From: Bradyrhizobium diazoefficiens
GTDB taxonomy: Bacteria; Pseudomonadota; Alphaproteobacteria; Rhizobiales; Xanthobacteraceae
Reading direction: 5' to 3'
NCBI RefSeq assembly: GCF_016616235.1
Contig: NZ_CP067100.1
Span: forward strand, 1,485,001-1,549,000
Length of the DNA: 64,000 nucleotides
Below, in pieces: positions 63,901 to 64,000 of this stretch. The notes below the pieces were generated by a model that saw only the letters and a program-made list of their open reading frames with translations, had not been told where the DNA came from and did no database searches. The position numbers and the translations under genes were made by a program. The stretch's first letter is position 1, and every line of letters begins with the position of its first letter.

Positions 63901-64000
63901 TCACGCAAATTGCGCGAGACCGTGACCGACGGACCAGTTCTCCTTGGGCGCATCGAGCACGTTCACGAACACGTCCTCGGGGCGGATCCCCGGATTTTCG
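63901..64000 (-). CDS. Tautomerase-family protein, C-terminal end (partial)
   Basis: The last 32 codons of a gene running off the right edge. The peptide ENPGIRPEDVFVNVLDAPKE followed by NWSVGHGLAQFA is the typical C-terminal beta strand and tail of the small tautomerase/4-oxalocrotonate tautomerase-like family, which use an N-terminal proline (outside the window). The stop is TGA at 63901-63903. Identity rests on this short segment only. Confidence 0.6.
   Translation of the reverse strand, partial: ENPGIRPEDVFVNVLDAPKENWSVGHGLAQFA

Overview
The window is GC-rich, gene-dense DNA from an alphaproteobacterium, most likely Bradyrhizobium or a close Bradyrhizobiaceae relative. The reasons are the tRNA-His without G-1 and with A73, two tandem phasins, an EcfG-type stress promoter, a PdhS/PleC-like kinase, a dnaG-rpoD pair with alphaproteobacterial features, and several families of palindromic intergenic repeats of the kind I associate with Bradyrhizobium. 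The species is inferred from these features, since no 16S gene is present.

Layout. 0-7 kb: the 3' end of serA, a thiolase, a large PAS sensor kinase, and two phasins, the first broken by an in-frame amber codon. 7.1-11.3 kb: tRNA-His, then an AT-richer patch with a frameshifted orphan gene between imperfect direct repeats, a GrlR-like protein, and an AEC transporter whose 3' third is duplicated downstream with two coupled small membrane-protein genes between the copies. 11.3-18 kb: an orphan ParA, two 48-residue single-span membrane proteins, a DapA-family aldolase with a terminator-like leader, trxB-lysR, and an Lrp-type regulator. 18-28.6 kb: greA, carB and carA (pyrimidine/arginine synthesis) on one strand, separated by an MFS pump with its divergent ArsR-type regulator, a strange tRNA-like gene, a methyltransferase, dps and a cupin, then yqeY. 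28.9-38.5 kb: acyl-CoA synthetase with MarR, an ArsR-SRPBCC-SRPBCC operon with a palindromic operator, an LVIVD-repeat exported protein, a LysE exporter, a DUF3592 protein, N-formylglutamate amidohydrolase and a GGCT-family protein. 38.6-43.5 kb: a chlorite-dismutase remnant, dnaG and rpoD. 43.7-53.7 kb: small conserved genes, MltB-type lytic transglycosylase, a single-domain response regulator, LysE, a 22-residue Lys/Ala protein, a membrane diguanylate cyclase, an amidase, a frameshifted gene, rpoH, and an RluD-type pseudouridine synthase. 53.8-64 kb: tRNA-Glu, a tannase-family esterase with an AraC regulator, a monooxygenase-like protein, a Tat/lipobox hydrolase, a SEC-C protein, a long dispersed repeat, an amidohydrolase-CobW pair, a coiled-coil protein, and the end of a tautomerase.

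Most of the window is chromosomal core (serA, trxB, greA, carAB, dnaG, rpoD, rpoH, tRNAs) interleaved with regulator-target pairs whose operators are visible as perfect or near-perfect palindromes. No CRISPR array, complete insertion sequence, integrase or recognised defence system was found. The items most worth following are the tRNA-like gene with an 8-nt anticodon loop (24363-24438), the duplicated transporter end with its embedded two-gene module (9233-10621), the primase without zinc ligands, the tannase that has lost both cysteines of its catalytic disulfide motif, and several microproteins likely to be missed by automatic annotation.
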